Of a DNA stretch of 58,894 nucleotides, positions 9,001-17,742 are shown in pieces (the first letter of the stretch is position 1; the number at the start of each line of letters is the position of its first letter). Origin of the DNA: CAMCTV01 sp964420985 (GTDB taxonomy: Bacteria > Bacteroidota > Bacteroidia > Flavobacteriales_D > Sanyastnellaceae); NCBI GenBank assembly GCA_964420985.1, contig CAYQUT010000016.1:1-58894 (forward strand), read 5' to 3'. A model generated the notes under the pieces. The model did not search any database. It was not told where the DNA came from and worked only from the letters and a program-made list of their open reading frames with translations. A program made the position numbers and the translations under genes.

Positions 9001-10796
9001 AGTTGATTGCCCAGCGCTCCACCATAGAATTAGCCAATAAAGAAATATTCAGAGGATTAGCCAGAAATGAAATGGAGTCCAGTAAAGGACCTGCTATGAA
9101 AAGGTATGAGGAATCGTTGACCGCCTTAAAGAATGAACCCATATTATCTGCTTTCATTAATCAGCTGAGAAATGATATTGACTCAGTGAGTGATTTGGCA
9201 TTGATTGATCGCAAGAAAGCTGAGGTAGCGACAACAGATTCGGAGAAAGCAAAGGCATTGCGAAGCGCATTTGCGAAAGAACTAATGGTAGCGGACATGT
9301 ATGCCCACATGAAAAAGGCATTGGATGCTCAAGCCATTTTTGCGCTGTACAGCACAGCGGATGAGGCGTTTTTATTGTCCAATGACGAAAATGCCATCAG
9401 GGCCAAATACACCACACACAGCATTAAAATTGAAGTTCCAGAAGAAACAACGGTTGATGTAAAAGACAATCCTGAAACCGTCAATGCAGACATCATGCGG
9501 GATTTACAATCCCTCAACTTTAGTGATGAACAGTTGAAAAGGAATGGGATTGTTTTGACCAAGGATAGTTATACCAAAGACAATGTGAGTGATTTATTTA
9601 TGCCCAAAGCTGAACGCGTAGATAAACCTTTCTTCGTCAAAATCAATAAATCTGCTTATGGTGCTCAAAACCCTATTCCTGTGGACGAGCAAATGCCTAT
9701 GGGAATTGTTTACACTGTTCAAGTTGGCGCATTCCGCAACCCCATACCCAACAATACTTTCAATGAATTTGCTCCCGTCATGGGACAGAAATTGAACAAT
9801 GGATTCACACGTTACATGGCAGGATTATTCCCTGATAAAAAATCAGCCATTCAAGCAAGAAATGAAATCAGGATGATGGGATACAGCGACGCATTTGTAG
9901 TAGTTTACAAGGATGGCAAACGCGTTGGCATGAATACCGTTCCAGCCAATCCTGTCGTGGATAACAAAAACACCATTGCTCTGGAGAAAAAGTCCACTAC
10001 CACGCCACCCGCTGGTTCAAAATCAATAGCTGCGAAAAACGTAGCGGATGAAGATGGATTCTTCACCATTCAAGTCGGAGTATTTGGCAGACCTGCTTTG
10101 GAAGGCGAAATCAGCATAGGGAATCTAAACATGGAATACGATGCGAGTAAAAATCTTTACCGCTATTCTACTGGCATTTATTACAAAAAATCAGAGGCAC
10201 AAGCCGCTTTGCCAAGTGTTAAAGCAAAAGGATTTGAAGATGCCTTTATCACAGCTTATCGGAAAGGGAAGAAAGTATCGGTTGTTCAATTGGGAGATAC
10301 CGATTTCACCCCAAAAACTAAACCAGTAGAAAGTACACCAATCCAGCCACTGACAGAACAAGTGCTCAATAAACCGGCGGTACCTGAAACCAAAATCGCA
10401 GAGAATTCAAACCCGCAGCCCAAGCCAACAGAAAGCAAAAAGTCCATCAAAGGAGCTGCTGATTTGAACAAAGATTGGGATGAAAGTGATCCCAACAAAA
10501 TCTTCTATTTTAGGTTAGAGGATGTCTATGGGACTTATAAGTGCTGTCAGTCCAGCGACTCCCTTTGTAACAATCCAGAAAACAGGAGCGCCATCAAGCG
10601 ATTGACGCTCATTTCAAATGGAAGTGGAGTTGCTATAGATGGCAACAACAAAACGACCAACTTCAAATGGAAGTATGTAAAAAATGATCCCATGCCCATT
10701 CAAGAAATGGAATCAATATTAGGACCCAACTACTCTTTCTATTACAGAGATGGCAATATCCACCTAGGAGATTACTGCAAACCCAAAGACGAGTAA
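6012..10796 (+). CDS. giant periplasmic TPR/PD40/SPOR-domain envelope protein
   Basis: About 1594 residues. The chosen GTG start gives a clean signal peptide ending STSLNAQ; a TTG at 5970 would lie upstream of the predicted transcription start. In order: TPR-like helices (about 35-140), PD40/WD40-like beta-propeller repeats (about 210-340, e.g. GGYDIFRSD), long charged, Ala/Lys/Gln-rich coiled-coil regions (about 475-1200), two SPOR domains (about 1233-1310, starting YTVQVGAFRN; about 1350-1425, starting FFTIQVGVFGR), and a C-terminal 100-residue Cys-containing domain that I do not recognise. SPOR domains bind denuded peptidoglycan glycans, so a role in envelope architecture or in anchoring gliding/T9SS parts is inferred. 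It lies 3 nt before the PorE-like gene and shares its PD40 repeats. Specific function unknown. Confidence 0.8.
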   Translation: MKLKLKIYIGLIFLLLSTSLNAQTKKDEAKLAKEALAFFDARQYADAFPMYSQLVALNPTNADYAYFFGVCATFCDVDKTNAVKYLKQAIKGNYAAPEVYYFLGRALHLSYQFGEACAAYETFLDVASPDIVRKYDALRQIQMCIYGTRLLTNPKELLVKKRTEAERINFFRYMQLEAVGGKIITTPNELLQGRDKKSANPHLIYLNGTPKNIYFSMLTDTAGLDIFQSELKSDGSYGPPTPLSGKVNTAFDEDYAFLHPNGRSLYFASKGHNSMGGYDIFRSDVDSLTKKWKKPVNLGFAFNTPDDDLFFISDADNKTAIFASGRSSDINHYSLYQTAFEGTPIDIIYAKAKFANLNNPENNVAQLVVKDLETGEIVGDVTSDVKTGAFDVYFPKPGRYSYTVTLPDGTEQLVAEFDVQPGRSGSVYFPQQVNVSKNEEGKDVVTVKNGQDLALDSGMEKAVAALLRSKSQLPVSKQAEDMANMERSMTNAPALAGFSKGKTAEDILNDMKAEAKALSAAQPIVQQQKQSAYQLANQQIKLSQITMAKSDSLTKSIMDKVEAAKAKGNPYIFTDADREVLNQAQTLREQSEAHRLKAKGALELAEQLSAYQATLEPTSKELLSRSTKLQSYLKDNNVDGAVEVLTEERKRLLAEQSRPKKPSNALPQRAKSSARNHQGNEELYAKTLQELNAAEAKAILDQKSNAPSLAQSQAAAKNKKTELLQLDPKVKKTYDEAASAKLSNGIYTQLVNNESLGLTEAERVNYDPAGVAQLQGQLKGLETKSNGVFAAQSVYDLAKVSPYRNYSINDVKDPGTQNSLLGADKGLAINMENKGAENGQVKSAVDVSNNGETKVEVTVAGDSANTKTEIAVKTEGSALKTETVIDTTAETKNSSPQEAKTTNEKTEENKDLELALKSSRIMKQIIDSAQFKEFDALYAYEELKAFERLKKYPDLTSLFKERAKLDSLNQVISEMDQKIKNENDPAKKQSVINGQNQLIAQRSTIELANKEIFRGLARNEMESSKGPAMKRYEESLTALKNEPILSAFINQLRNDIDSVSDLALIDRKKAEVATTDSEKAKALRSAFAKELMVADMYAHMKKALDAQAIFALYSTADEAFLLSNDENAIRAKYTTHSIKIEVPEETTVDVKDNPETVNADIMRDLQSLNFSDEQLKRNGIVLTKDSYTKDNVSDLFMPKAERVDKPFFVKINKSAYGAQNPIPVDEQMPMGIVYTVQVGAFRNPIPNNTFNEFAPVMGQKLNNGFTRYMAGLFPDKKSAIQARNEIRMMGYSDAFVVVYKDGKRVGMNTVPANPVVDNKNTIALEKKSTTTPPAGSKSIAAKNVADEDGFFTIQVGVFGRPALEGEISIGNLNMEYDASKNLYRYSTGIYYKKSEAQAALPSVKAKGFEDAFITAYRKGKKVSVVQLGDTDFTPKTKPVESTPIQPLTEQVLNKPAVPETKIAENSNPQPKPTESKKSIKGAADLNKDWDESDPNKIFYFRLEDVYGTYKCCQSSDSLCNNPENRSAIKRLTLISNGSGVAIDGNNKTTNFKWKYVKNDPMPIQEMESILGPNYSFYYRDGNIHLGDYCKPKDE

Positions 10797-10799
10797 GAC

Positions 10800-12827
10800 A
10801 TGCTAAAGCAGTATGGAATTGTAGGACTATTGGCATTGGTCTCATTGACCATGCGGAGCCAAGAAGGATGTGAGCATGTCCCATTGCCCAAGGCGTTAAA
10901 AGCCTTGGAGCAATCAAAAGACAGGGACAACAGTGCCGCTGAGAAAAAAGCAGCAGCCCAAAAGGCCATTGAGATCGATCCTGAGTGTTTGCCCTGTATT
11001 CATCAATTGGGAGAGATGGCATTTTTCAGGGCCAAAAGCGGAGGGATGGACTTTGCTGAGTCCAAGGAACTATTTAAGTCACTCATTGAAAAATGTGATG
11101 TTTACCACCCTGAACCCTTTTATTATTTGGGAGCCATGGCCTATGCGGATCGCGAGTATGATGATGCCATCAAATACTTTGAATTGTTTTTGCGCTTTCC
11201 TTCAGATGATCCCACAAAATTGGGAAAGCAATATGAGAAGAAGTATGCAGAAGTAGAAGAAGCCCTGCCGCATGTAAAAGCATATAGAGAAATTTACCAA
11301 AACAAAACTCCCTTTGATCCTGAAAAAGTTTTGGGCGTTTGCTCTGACAAAGAAGAATACCTTCCACTGCTCTCTCCAGATGGTGAATTGATGTTCTATA
11401 CCCGACAATTTCAAAAACAAGCCAAAGGGGATGTCGAACCCAAAATGGTAGAGGAATTGACTTGGTCGAAACGCAAGAACATCAACGAAACATTTGATCA
11501 AGGGGCTGCCCTACCCTCCCCTTTCAATGTTGGACAGAACTATGGAGGGATTACCATTTCCATTGATAACAAGGAAATGATTGTGGCCAAGAAAAATCCC
11601 AAACCCAAGAACCCTGGAAACTTTGATTTGTTCAGCACGCAGTATATCAAAAAAGTGGACAAGGACGGCAACAAGTATTATGAATGGGAAGAGATGAAAG
11701 ACCTTGGCTCCAACGTAAATACCGACAATGGTTGGGAAGGCCAACCCACGCTCAGTGGCGACGGCAGCACTTTGGTTTTTGTTACGGTTAGGGAAGGCTG
11801 CCTCAAAGATGGCAGCGGCAACCCAACCCACGACTTGTTTTATAGTACAAAACAGCCTGACGGATCCTGGGGAGTGGCACAGCCCATGAAAGGTGCCATC
11901 AATACCAAGGGACAAGAGAAGGCCCCTTATTTTCATGCTGACAGCAAAACACTCTATTTCTCAAGTGACGAGCACTTGGGTGTAGGTGGAATGGACATTT
12001 TCTACACCAAAATCAATGATGATTTTAGTTGTGGCGAAATCAAAAACATCGGGGCTCCCATCAATGACGAAAACGACCAGATTGGCGTAATCGTGAGTAG
12101 TGATGGGGAGTTGGGCTACTTTGGAGCTAAGAAATTCAGAGGGGAAAGAACATGGGACATCTATTCCTTTACAATGCCGCCCAAAGCAAAACCTGAAAAG
12201 GTGATGCTTGTCAAAGGAGAGGTGAAAAACAAAGAAGGTGAACCCGTCAGCAATGCCGAAGTTGAATTAAAATACACCGGCTCAGGTGAGGTAGAAAAAG
12301 TAAAAGTCAACGAGGATGATGGAACTTATGCTACGATCATGAAAGTAGGAACGAAAGAGGACGTTGTATTGAGTGTCAAAGGCGATGACATTGCTTTTAA
12401 TACGCGAGTCATTGCGCACAAGGAAGATACCGTTCCGCCAGTAGTGGTGAAATTGGATATGAAAACGGAAACACTGGAAGGAGATAAACCCTTTGCCATC
12501 AATGACATTCAATATGGTTCCAACAAAGCCGAATTGATGGAAAGCAGTTTCATCATATTGAAAGAGTTTGCACAATTCTTAAATGAGCACCCCAATATGG
12601 AAGTTGAAATTCGCGGACATACGGATGCCTCAGGAAGTGATCAAGCCAACTTGGCCTTGTCCATGGAGCGTGCGTTTGAGGTCATGAATTTCTTGGCAAA
12701 AAATGGTGTAGATGGAAAGCGACTTTCCGCTAAAGGTTTTGGCGAGACCATGCCCATTGCCGCTAACGATACCGAGGAAGGTCGCGCCAAAAACCGCAGA
12801 ACGGAGTTTTTTGTGAAGAAGTTGTAG
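10800..12827 (+). CDS. PorE-like OmpA-family protein (TPR, PD40, carboxypeptidase-regulatory, OmpA domains)
   Basis: 675 residues with a signal peptide (MLKQYGIVGLLALVSLTMRSQ). In order: TPR-like helices (about 30-150), PD40 propeller repeats (about 185-450, e.g. LLSPDGELMFY, GMDIFYTK), a carboxypeptidase-regulatory-like beta domain (about 470-555), and a C-terminal OmpA peptidoglycan-binding domain (about 566-675). The OmpA domain keeps GHTDASG, LSMERA and the closing KNRRTEFFV. This is the architecture described for PorE (PG1058 of Porphyromonas gingivalis), a T9SS component that binds peptidoglycan. The start is 3 nt after the SPOR protein stop, so the two are almost certainly translated from one mRNA. 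A second protein of the same architecture lies at 50467-52446; which of them, if either, is the true PorE cannot be decided here. Confidence 0.85.
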   Translation: MLKQYGIVGLLALVSLTMRSQEGCEHVPLPKALKALEQSKDRDNSAAEKKAAAQKAIEIDPECLPCIHQLGEMAFFRAKSGGMDFAESKELFKSLIEKCDVYHPEPFYYLGAMAYADREYDDAIKYFELFLRFPSDDPTKLGKQYEKKYAEVEEALPHVKAYREIYQNKTPFDPEKVLGVCSDKEEYLPLLSPDGELMFYTRQFQKQAKGDVEPKMVEELTWSKRKNINETFDQGAALPSPFNVGQNYGGITISIDNKEMIVAKKNPKPKNPGNFDLFSTQYIKKVDKDGNKYYEWEEMKDLGSNVNTDNGWEGQPTLSGDGSTLVFVTVREGCLKDGSGNPTHDLFYSTKQPDGSWGVAQPMKGAINTKGQEKAPYFHADSKTLYFSSDEHLGVGGMDIFYTKINDDFSCGEIKNIGAPINDENDQIGVIVSSDGELGYFGAKKFRGERTWDIYSFTMPPKAKPEKVMLVKGEVKNKEGEPVSNAEVELKYTGSGEVEKVKVNEDDGTYATIMKVGTKEDVVLSVKGDDIAFNTRVIAHKEDTVPPVVVKLDMKTETLEGDKPFAINDIQYGSNKAELMESSFIILKEFAQFLNEHPNMEVEIRGHTDASGSDQANLALSMERAFEVMNFLAKNGVDGKRLSAKGFGETMPIAANDTEEGRAKNRRTEFFVKKL

Positions 12828-12894
12828 GTTAATGTTTCATCCTATCAACTCGATTAAGCGTTCAATGGTAAAAAATGAATCCTCGCTTGTCCAA

Positions 12895-15450
12895 TTAATC
12901 CACCATAAAATTGATCGTATTTATTTGATGGTTTGACAACCGTATCCTTAAGGTGTAAATGCCCTCTGCCAGATATTGAACGTTCACGTATCCCTTTGTA
13001 GCGCCTTGATTGGACACTTGAAGGACCATTTGTCCCATCACATTGTACACGTCCATGCTTTCAATACCCTCATCACTGGATACAATATTGACGACATCAT
13101 GGGATGGGTTGGGGAATAACTGAACGCTGTTGTGATCACGAAGCGACTCTGTTACACTCACCAACTGGTCACAATGGTCAGATTGTAAATAACTATCAAA
13201 AAAAGTCTGAACGGTATCTGAGTACAATTTCATCAGAAAAACACTGTTATTGGCAGGACTTCCAGCGGAAATTGAGTCTTGCGCCGCAATGGTTGCCGTA
13301 GTTATGCAAATTGGGACATTGGGAATGAGATTGCCTAGGCTGGTGGAAGCTACCATTCTTCTATCCGATGGAACATTTCCTACATTGGTTTCATTCCAAA
13401 CTTCCGGCTCTTCAATCTCCCCTGAGTACATGAAATGGGTGGGTTGTTGGGTAAGGGGATTGATGATGGTTGATCCATTAATGTAATTGCCTTGCAAAAC
13501 TTGATACAAATTCTGCGCATTTTGTGGCTCACCAAAAACAGGATTTGTACTATTGTAGAAATAGATGGCCGCGTGCATATCGCGATTCAATAAGCGGAAA
13601 CCACATGCCGGCGGTGTATTTCCGTAACCATAAGAAACTGAAGAAGCCTGGTCACTATCATCGCCATTGTATCCGAAAACAAGATTGCGCGTACTATCAC
13701 TGCCAATAAAATCATCGGTATTTGTTCCGATATCAAAATCCTCATAGAACCCACAATAAACGTCATTCCAGATTTGACTCTCTTTGGAATTGATTCGATA
13801 ATCTGTAAAAACCGTATTGGCAATGGCCTTGGAGGGATGATTTAAAAATACATACTGCATGATAAACATTTCAATCTCATTGGGGTTGGGCATAAAGGCA
13901 TTATCGTTATAAGGCAGCGCATGACCATGTCCGTTAGAGGCCATACTCAACGATGCCACATCTCCCTTGATGTGCGGGGTCTCGCCCAACAATGGTTCAT
14001 AAAGATTGTTGTTGTTGTAATCATCAAATGGTGCCAATATTTCCGATTCACCATTTTCGACATTACCATTTCCCGGCCATTGCAAAATGTCTAAAGGCAC
14101 TTCATAGTTCGATTCCCACCAATGAGCCAAATGATAATCAATATCCGTTCTCTTCACCACCCACACTCGATTGTACTTGCGCATGTATTCGTTGTCATAA
14201 GCGTTAGCCAAAGGACCACAAAACGCCCCGTTCAGTGTAGGCGGAAATATGCCCCCGACTCCCAATAAATTACCGCTGCTGAGCCCAAACAACTGAAAAG
14301 CTGAATGATAAATCAATAATTTTCTTTTGTATTGAAAACCAATATTCAATGGCTCATCAAAATAATCCATAGAATAATAGGGATAACTCGTAAATCCAGA
14401 ATAAGCAGTGACCGACCAATCCTCATTGGCGACTTTCTGAAATTTCCATCCATCCTCAATGGTGCTTAAGCCCCCATTGGCTCCTTCTAAAGATCGATAA
14501 CAAATGGCCCATTCACGACCTTCAAATTCCAACACATTGACTACAGTAGTGTTCAAATCGGAATTCCTTTGCATTTCATAAGATTGCGTACCACTAAAGT
14601 GCCATAAAAAAAAAGCATTGTGATACTCATTGGAAAACTGGGCAATGAATCCCCGATTGGTTTTGAAAATATTCCGCAAATATCTTGACTTCCATCCCTG
14701 AAAATCTATTCCCAATTGATCCTCAACCCAAACACCGTCATCTCCCAATCGGAGAAGGTAATTTTCGCATCTCGCAGAAACAAACAATTGCCCATCAATG
14801 ATGCTAAAAGCATTCAATGTGTCACATAAAATTGAATCTGATTGAGCAACGCCATTGTTGTCCAAATGATACATTCCTGAATAGTCATTCTTGATAAAAT
14901 ACAATTCATCATTCATTGACTCCGCATCCAAAACCCCAACAATGTCTGTGAGATGAAATTCGCCATTCTCGAAATAAACCACTTCGTTTGAGACACCGCC
15001 AAAGAGATATATGCGTTGATTGACCACTTTACCAAAGTTGAATCTTGGGTGCTCGGGAAAAGAAAAATAATTCCATTGCCCTCCGTTCCTGATACCTATA
15101 CAAGCCACATTTTGATTGAGTGCTGGATCTATTCTCCTGCCAATGGCGACCAATTGATCATTGAAAACAAGTAAATCGGTTACTTCACCTTGAGCAGCAT
15201 CCCAATCCACTGGAACATCCGACAAAACACCATTCGCAAAAACCTTAATAGCACCTTGACCTGGAGCATCAACGTACTTTGTAGCGAGGAAAAGAGAATC
15301 TTGAAATACCAATCCATCATAACATTTCAAATCCTCAAAAGAATCGTCAAGAATGAATTCATTGCCGTTGGGCACATAAGGGATAATACGCTGAGCGATG
15401 CTATTCCATGTAAACAAAGTCATCATTGCGATAAAGTAGATTGATTTCAT
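12895..15450 (-). CDS. large secreted protein with T9SS sorting domain, function unknown
   Basis: 851 residues from the ATG at 15450 (signal peptide MKSIYFIAMMTLFTWNSIAQ); a TTG two codons upstream is less likely. The N-terminal half (about 30-400) is built of beta-rich repeats resembling kelch or propeller blades. The second half contains a conserved Bacteroidota-type region with IGSDSTRNLVFGYNGDD and YGYGNTPPACGF, seen (family knowledge) in uncharacterised exported proteins. The last about 80 residues are a T9SS type A domain (VQLFPNPSHD, VYNVMGQMVL). It is convergent with the PorE-like gene and has no recognised catalytic motif. Its role at the cell surface cannot be stated. Confidence 0.75.
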   Translation of the reverse strand: MKSIYFIAMMTLFTWNSIAQRIIPYVPNGNEFILDDSFEDLKCYDGLVFQDSLFLATKYVDAPGQGAIKVFANGVLSDVPVDWDAAQGEVTDLLVFNDQLVAIGRRIDPALNQNVACIGIRNGGQWNYFSFPEHPRFNFGKVVNQRIYLFGGVSNEVVYFENGEFHLTDIVGVLDAESMNDELYFIKNDYSGMYHLDNNGVAQSDSILCDTLNAFSIIDGQLFVSARCENYLLRLGDDGVWVEDQLGIDFQGWKSRYLRNIFKTNRGFIAQFSNEYHNAFFLWHFSGTQSYEMQRNSDLNTTVVNVLEFEGREWAICYRSLEGANGGLSTIEDGWKFQKVANEDWSVTAYSGFTSYPYYSMDYFDEPLNIGFQYKRKLLIYHSAFQLFGLSSGNLLGVGGIFPPTLNGAFCGPLANAYDNEYMRKYNRVWVVKRTDIDYHLAHWWESNYEVPLDILQWPGNGNVENGESEILAPFDDYNNNNLYEPLLGETPHIKGDVASLSMASNGHGHALPYNDNAFMPNPNEIEMFIMQYVFLNHPSKAIANTVFTDYRINSKESQIWNDVYCGFYEDFDIGTNTDDFIGSDSTRNLVFGYNGDDSDQASSVSYGYGNTPPACGFRLLNRDMHAAIYFYNSTNPVFGEPQNAQNLYQVLQGNYINGSTIINPLTQQPTHFMYSGEIEEPEVWNETNVGNVPSDRRMVASTSLGNLIPNVPICITTATIAAQDSISAGSPANNSVFLMKLYSDTVQTFFDSYLQSDHCDQLVSVTESLRDHNSVQLFPNPSHDVVNIVSSDEGIESMDVYNVMGQMVLQVSNQGATKGYVNVQYLAEGIYTLRIRLSNHQINTINFMVD

Positions 15451-15549
15451 AGCCAATTATTTAAAGGTTTAACGATTTATGATGAGACCAAACTACTGAT
15501 AAACAAATAAGTAAACTACTGATAAATACTTAGCACCCTCTCTTACCAA

Positions 15550-15582
15550 TTGTCAAATGAAAGGGGGTATTGGTTATTTTAG
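15550..15582 (+). promoter_or_regulatory. promoter of the 15587 gene (TTG -33, TATTTTAG -7)
   Basis: TTG at 15550-15552, a 22-nt spacer, then TATTTTAG at 15575-15582 (one mismatch to TAnnTTTG). The box ends 4 nt before the ATG at 15587, suggesting a leaderless transcript and rejecting the in-frame ATG at 15557. Confidence 0.5.
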
Positions 15583-15586
15583 CACC

Positions 15587-16057
15587 ATGAAAAGAATCCT
15601 GTTTTTGGCTGTTGCCGCCCTTTTATCCATCACCACCGTTACTGCGCAAGAAGGCTGTTTTTTTGGTGAAAAATTTATGAATTCTAAAACAACCAATTTG
15701 GTAGACCTCCATGGGAAAATGGAAAAAATGGACAGTGTCGATGTTGTATTATCTGCCAAAACAGTTACAACCTGTAAAAAGGCTGGATGCTGGATGGAGA
15801 TCTGCACACAAGACAATCAATTGAATACACGTGTATTCATGAAAGACCATGCTTTTGGTGTGCCCTTGGAAGGTTGTGAAGGAAAAGAGGCCATCGTTTA
15901 CGGACGTGCTTTTAGATACAAATTGTCTGTCGAATACCTGAGACACCTGGCTGAAGATGCAGGCAAGTCAAAAGAAGAAATCGAGAAAATCACTGAGCCA
16001 GAAACGGCCATAGGGATTGATGCTTGGGGAGTTTGGTTGGATGTAAAGTGCAATTGA
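15587..16057 (+). CDS. DUF4920 domain exported protein
   Basis: 156 residues with a signal peptide (MKRILFLAVAALLSITTVTAQ). The remainder matches the DUF4920 pattern: a small OB-like beta-barrel with the conserved CKKAGCWMEI motif and a closing DAWGVWLDVKC. The paired Cys residues may bind a metal or form a disulfide; the family function is not known. The start is placed at 15587 by the signal peptide and the adjacent -7 box. The stop overlaps the likely TTG start of the M16 peptidase gene (TTGA), so the two are probably translationally coupled. Confidence 0.85.
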   Translation: MKRILFLAVAALLSITTVTAQEGCFFGEKFMNSKTTNLVDLHGKMEKMDSVDVVLSAKTVTTCKKAGCWMEICTQDNQLNTRVFMKDHAFGVPLEGCEGKEAIVYGRAFRYKLSVEYLRHLAEDAGKSKEEIEKITEPETAIGIDAWGVWLDVKCN

Positions 16058-17301
16058 TTTTGGAAAATTTAGACCACCCTTTGTCCGCTTATTTGTCCAA
16101 CGGCATTCGGTTTGTTCATCAACCCATGAAGCGTGCCGTAGGACATTGTGGCTTAATGATTGGATGCGGAAGCCGAGATGAATTTCCATTGGAGCATGGA
16201 TTGGCGCACTATATCGAGCATGGCCTTTTTAAAGGAACCAAGAAGCGCAACAACACCCAAGTTCTTTCCCGATTGGATGCCGTAGGCGGAGAGATCAATG
16301 CCTTCACCGCCAAAGAAGAAACATGGATCCATGCTTCATTTTTGAATGAACATACTGAGCGTGCCATTGAGTTGATTGCTGACTTGGCATTGAACTCCGT
16401 ATTTGATGACGAAGAAATGGCCAAGGAGAAGGACGTCATCATTGACGAAATCAATGGTTACAAGGACTCCCCTACCGACATGTTGTTTGAGGAGTTGGAT
16501 GATATGGTATTTCCCAATCATCCCATTGGGCGCAGCATATTGGGAACAGAAGAAAGTGTCAAAGGATTTAAGCAGAAAGATGTTGTCTCCTTTTACAAAA
16601 GATGTTTTGTTAACCAGAACATGGTATTCAGTTACGCCGGCCCAGTTGCATTTGAGAAAATGTTCCATTGGTTGGAAGAATACTTTGCAGGAGTTCCCAC
16701 ACAAACGGCCCAATTCAATCGCCCAGATTATCCCAAATATGCCAAGCAGCATTTGAAGGTCAAAAAAGAAATTCATCAAGCGCATTATGGCATGGCCTGT
16801 CGAGCGCCGCATCTGCATGACAAGGAAAGACATGCCTTTATACTGCTCAATAATTTGTTGGGCGGTCCTGCTATGAACAATATCCTGAATTTAAAAATCA
16901 GGGAAAAGCATGGCATTGCTTACCAAGTAGATTCCAATTATTCGCCCTTTACAGACACCGGCGTATTTTCTATTTACTTGGGCACTGAAGTTCACCAGTT
17001 GGAAAAAGCGCTGGCGTTGATAGAAAAGGAGTTGCAGCAATTGAGAGAGAAGCCATTTTCGGCGCGTACCTTGAATGGTTATAAAATACAACTCAAGGGA
17101 CAATTGGCATTGGCGCAAGATTCAGGATCATCTTTGATGTTTAACAACGGAAAAAGTTTGTGGGTATACAATCGCATCAACACCATGCAAGAGGTATTTG
17201 AGGTGGTGGATCAGATTACGCCAGCAGACATACAGGCAGTTGCGCAGAAGTATTTGGATCCCAAGAAGTTTACCTCATTGACGTATTTGCCCGTACACTA
17301 A
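16054..17301 (+). CDS. M16 family zinc metallopeptidase
   Basis: About 415 residues. The inverted zinc motif HYIEH follows EHGLA near residue 51, and the third ligand is the Glu in IIDEINGYKDSP about 75 residues later, as in pitrilysin and mitochondrial processing peptidase. The C-terminal half is the inactive M16_C-type domain. No signal peptide is seen, so it is probably cytoplasmic and degrades peptides. Codons upstream of 16054 lie inside the DUF4920 gene; the TTG at 16054 overlaps its TGA stop, which is a plausible coupled start, with TTG 16060 and GTG 16048 as alternatives. Substrate unknown. Confidence 0.88.
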   Translation: MILENLDHPLSAYLSNGIRFVHQPMKRAVGHCGLMIGCGSRDEFPLEHGLAHYIEHGLFKGTKKRNNTQVLSRLDAVGGEINAFTAKEETWIHASFLNEHTERAIELIADLALNSVFDDEEMAKEKDVIIDEINGYKDSPTDMLFEELDDMVFPNHPIGRSILGTEESVKGFKQKDVVSFYKRCFVNQNMVFSYAGPVAFEKMFHWLEEYFAGVPTQTAQFNRPDYPKYAKQHLKVKKEIHQAHYGMACRAPHLHDKERHAFILLNNLLGGPAMNNILNLKIREKHGIAYQVDSNYSPFTDTGVFSIYLGTEVHQLEKALALIEKELQQLREKPFSARTLNGYKIQLKGQLALAQDSGSSLMFNNGKSLWVYNRINTMQEVFEVVDQITPADIQAVAQKYLDPKKFTSLTYLPVH

Positions 17302-17351
17302 GGGATTTAGACATTCCTTCATTGACAACAATATTTTAATGGTGCGGGAAT

Positions 17352-17369
17352 GTGGTCGAATTTGACCAC
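17352..17369. repeat. inverted repeat GTGGTC-GAATTT-GACCAC
   Basis: A perfect 6-bp inverted repeat with a 6-nt AT-rich spacer lies between the M16 peptidase and the toxin-antitoxin pair. There is no U-tract. It could be a protein-binding site or a relic of a mobile element end; no transposase remnant is recognisable. Confidence 0.35.
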
Positions 17370-17408
17370 TTAAAAACCCAAGCCGGTTTACCCTGTTTCA
17401 CAATCAGC

Positions 17409-17439
17409 TTGTCGTGCGCCAGGTTATTGATTATATTTG
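17409..17439 (+). promoter_or_regulatory. promoter of the mntA/hepT operon (TTG -33, TATATTTG -7)
   Basis: TTG at 17409-17411, a 20-nt spacer, and an exact TAnnTTTG at 17432-17439. The box ends 3 nt before the GTG at 17443. A TTG at 17437 lies within the box itself and cannot be on the message. Confidence 0.65.
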
Positions 17440-17442
17440 ATT

Positions 17443-17742
17443 GTGCAAATAGAAGAACCAAAAATCATCCAAATCAAAGAACTTTGTGAAATCAACAAAG
17501 TCAAGTCATTGTATGCCTTTGGTTCTGTTGTTAGGGATGATTTCAACATTGACTCTGATATTGATCTCGTGGTAGATTTCAATGAGAAAGACCCCTTTAG
17601 GTACACTGATCTCTATTTCAATCTTAAATCAAAACTTGAAGAGCTATTGAAAAGACAAATAGATTTGATTGAAGAACGTGCCATCAAGAATCCCATTTTC
17701 AAGCAACAACTGGAAAAAACCAAGGTCAAAATTTATGGATAA
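17443..17742 (+). CDS. mntA: MntA-type minimal nucleotidyltransferase antitoxin
   Basis: About 99 residues. It carries the diagnostic GSX10DXD motif of MntA nucleotidyltransferases (GSVV, ten residues, then DID) with a third acidic residue in LVVDF. Known family members are antitoxins that transfer AMP from ATP onto a conserved Tyr of the HepT toxin (characterised in Shewanella oneidensis). The start is the GTG at 17443, chosen from the promoter position. It overlaps the following HepT-like gene by 8 nt, the normal arrangement. Confidence 0.88.
   Translation: MQIEEPKIIQIKELCEINKVKSLYAFGSVVRDDFNIDSDIDLVVDFNEKDPFRYTDLYFNLKSKLEELLKRQIDLIEERAIKNPIFKQQLEKTKVKIYG

Noticed and set aside
13104..14207. 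Several 60-80-codon plus-strand frames opposite the 851-residue T9SS gene
   Set aside because: Shadow frames without start context or domain content.
15557..15586. ATG at 15557 as start of the DUF4920 gene
   Set aside because: It precedes the -7 box and would bury the signal peptide; the ATG at 15587 fits both.
17302..17442. About 35 open codons on the minus strand ending near 17342 (with KLIVKQGKPAWVFKW), considered as a gene or IS relic
   Set aside because: Too short and without a recognisable family, start or matching partner sequence; only the inverted repeat is listed.
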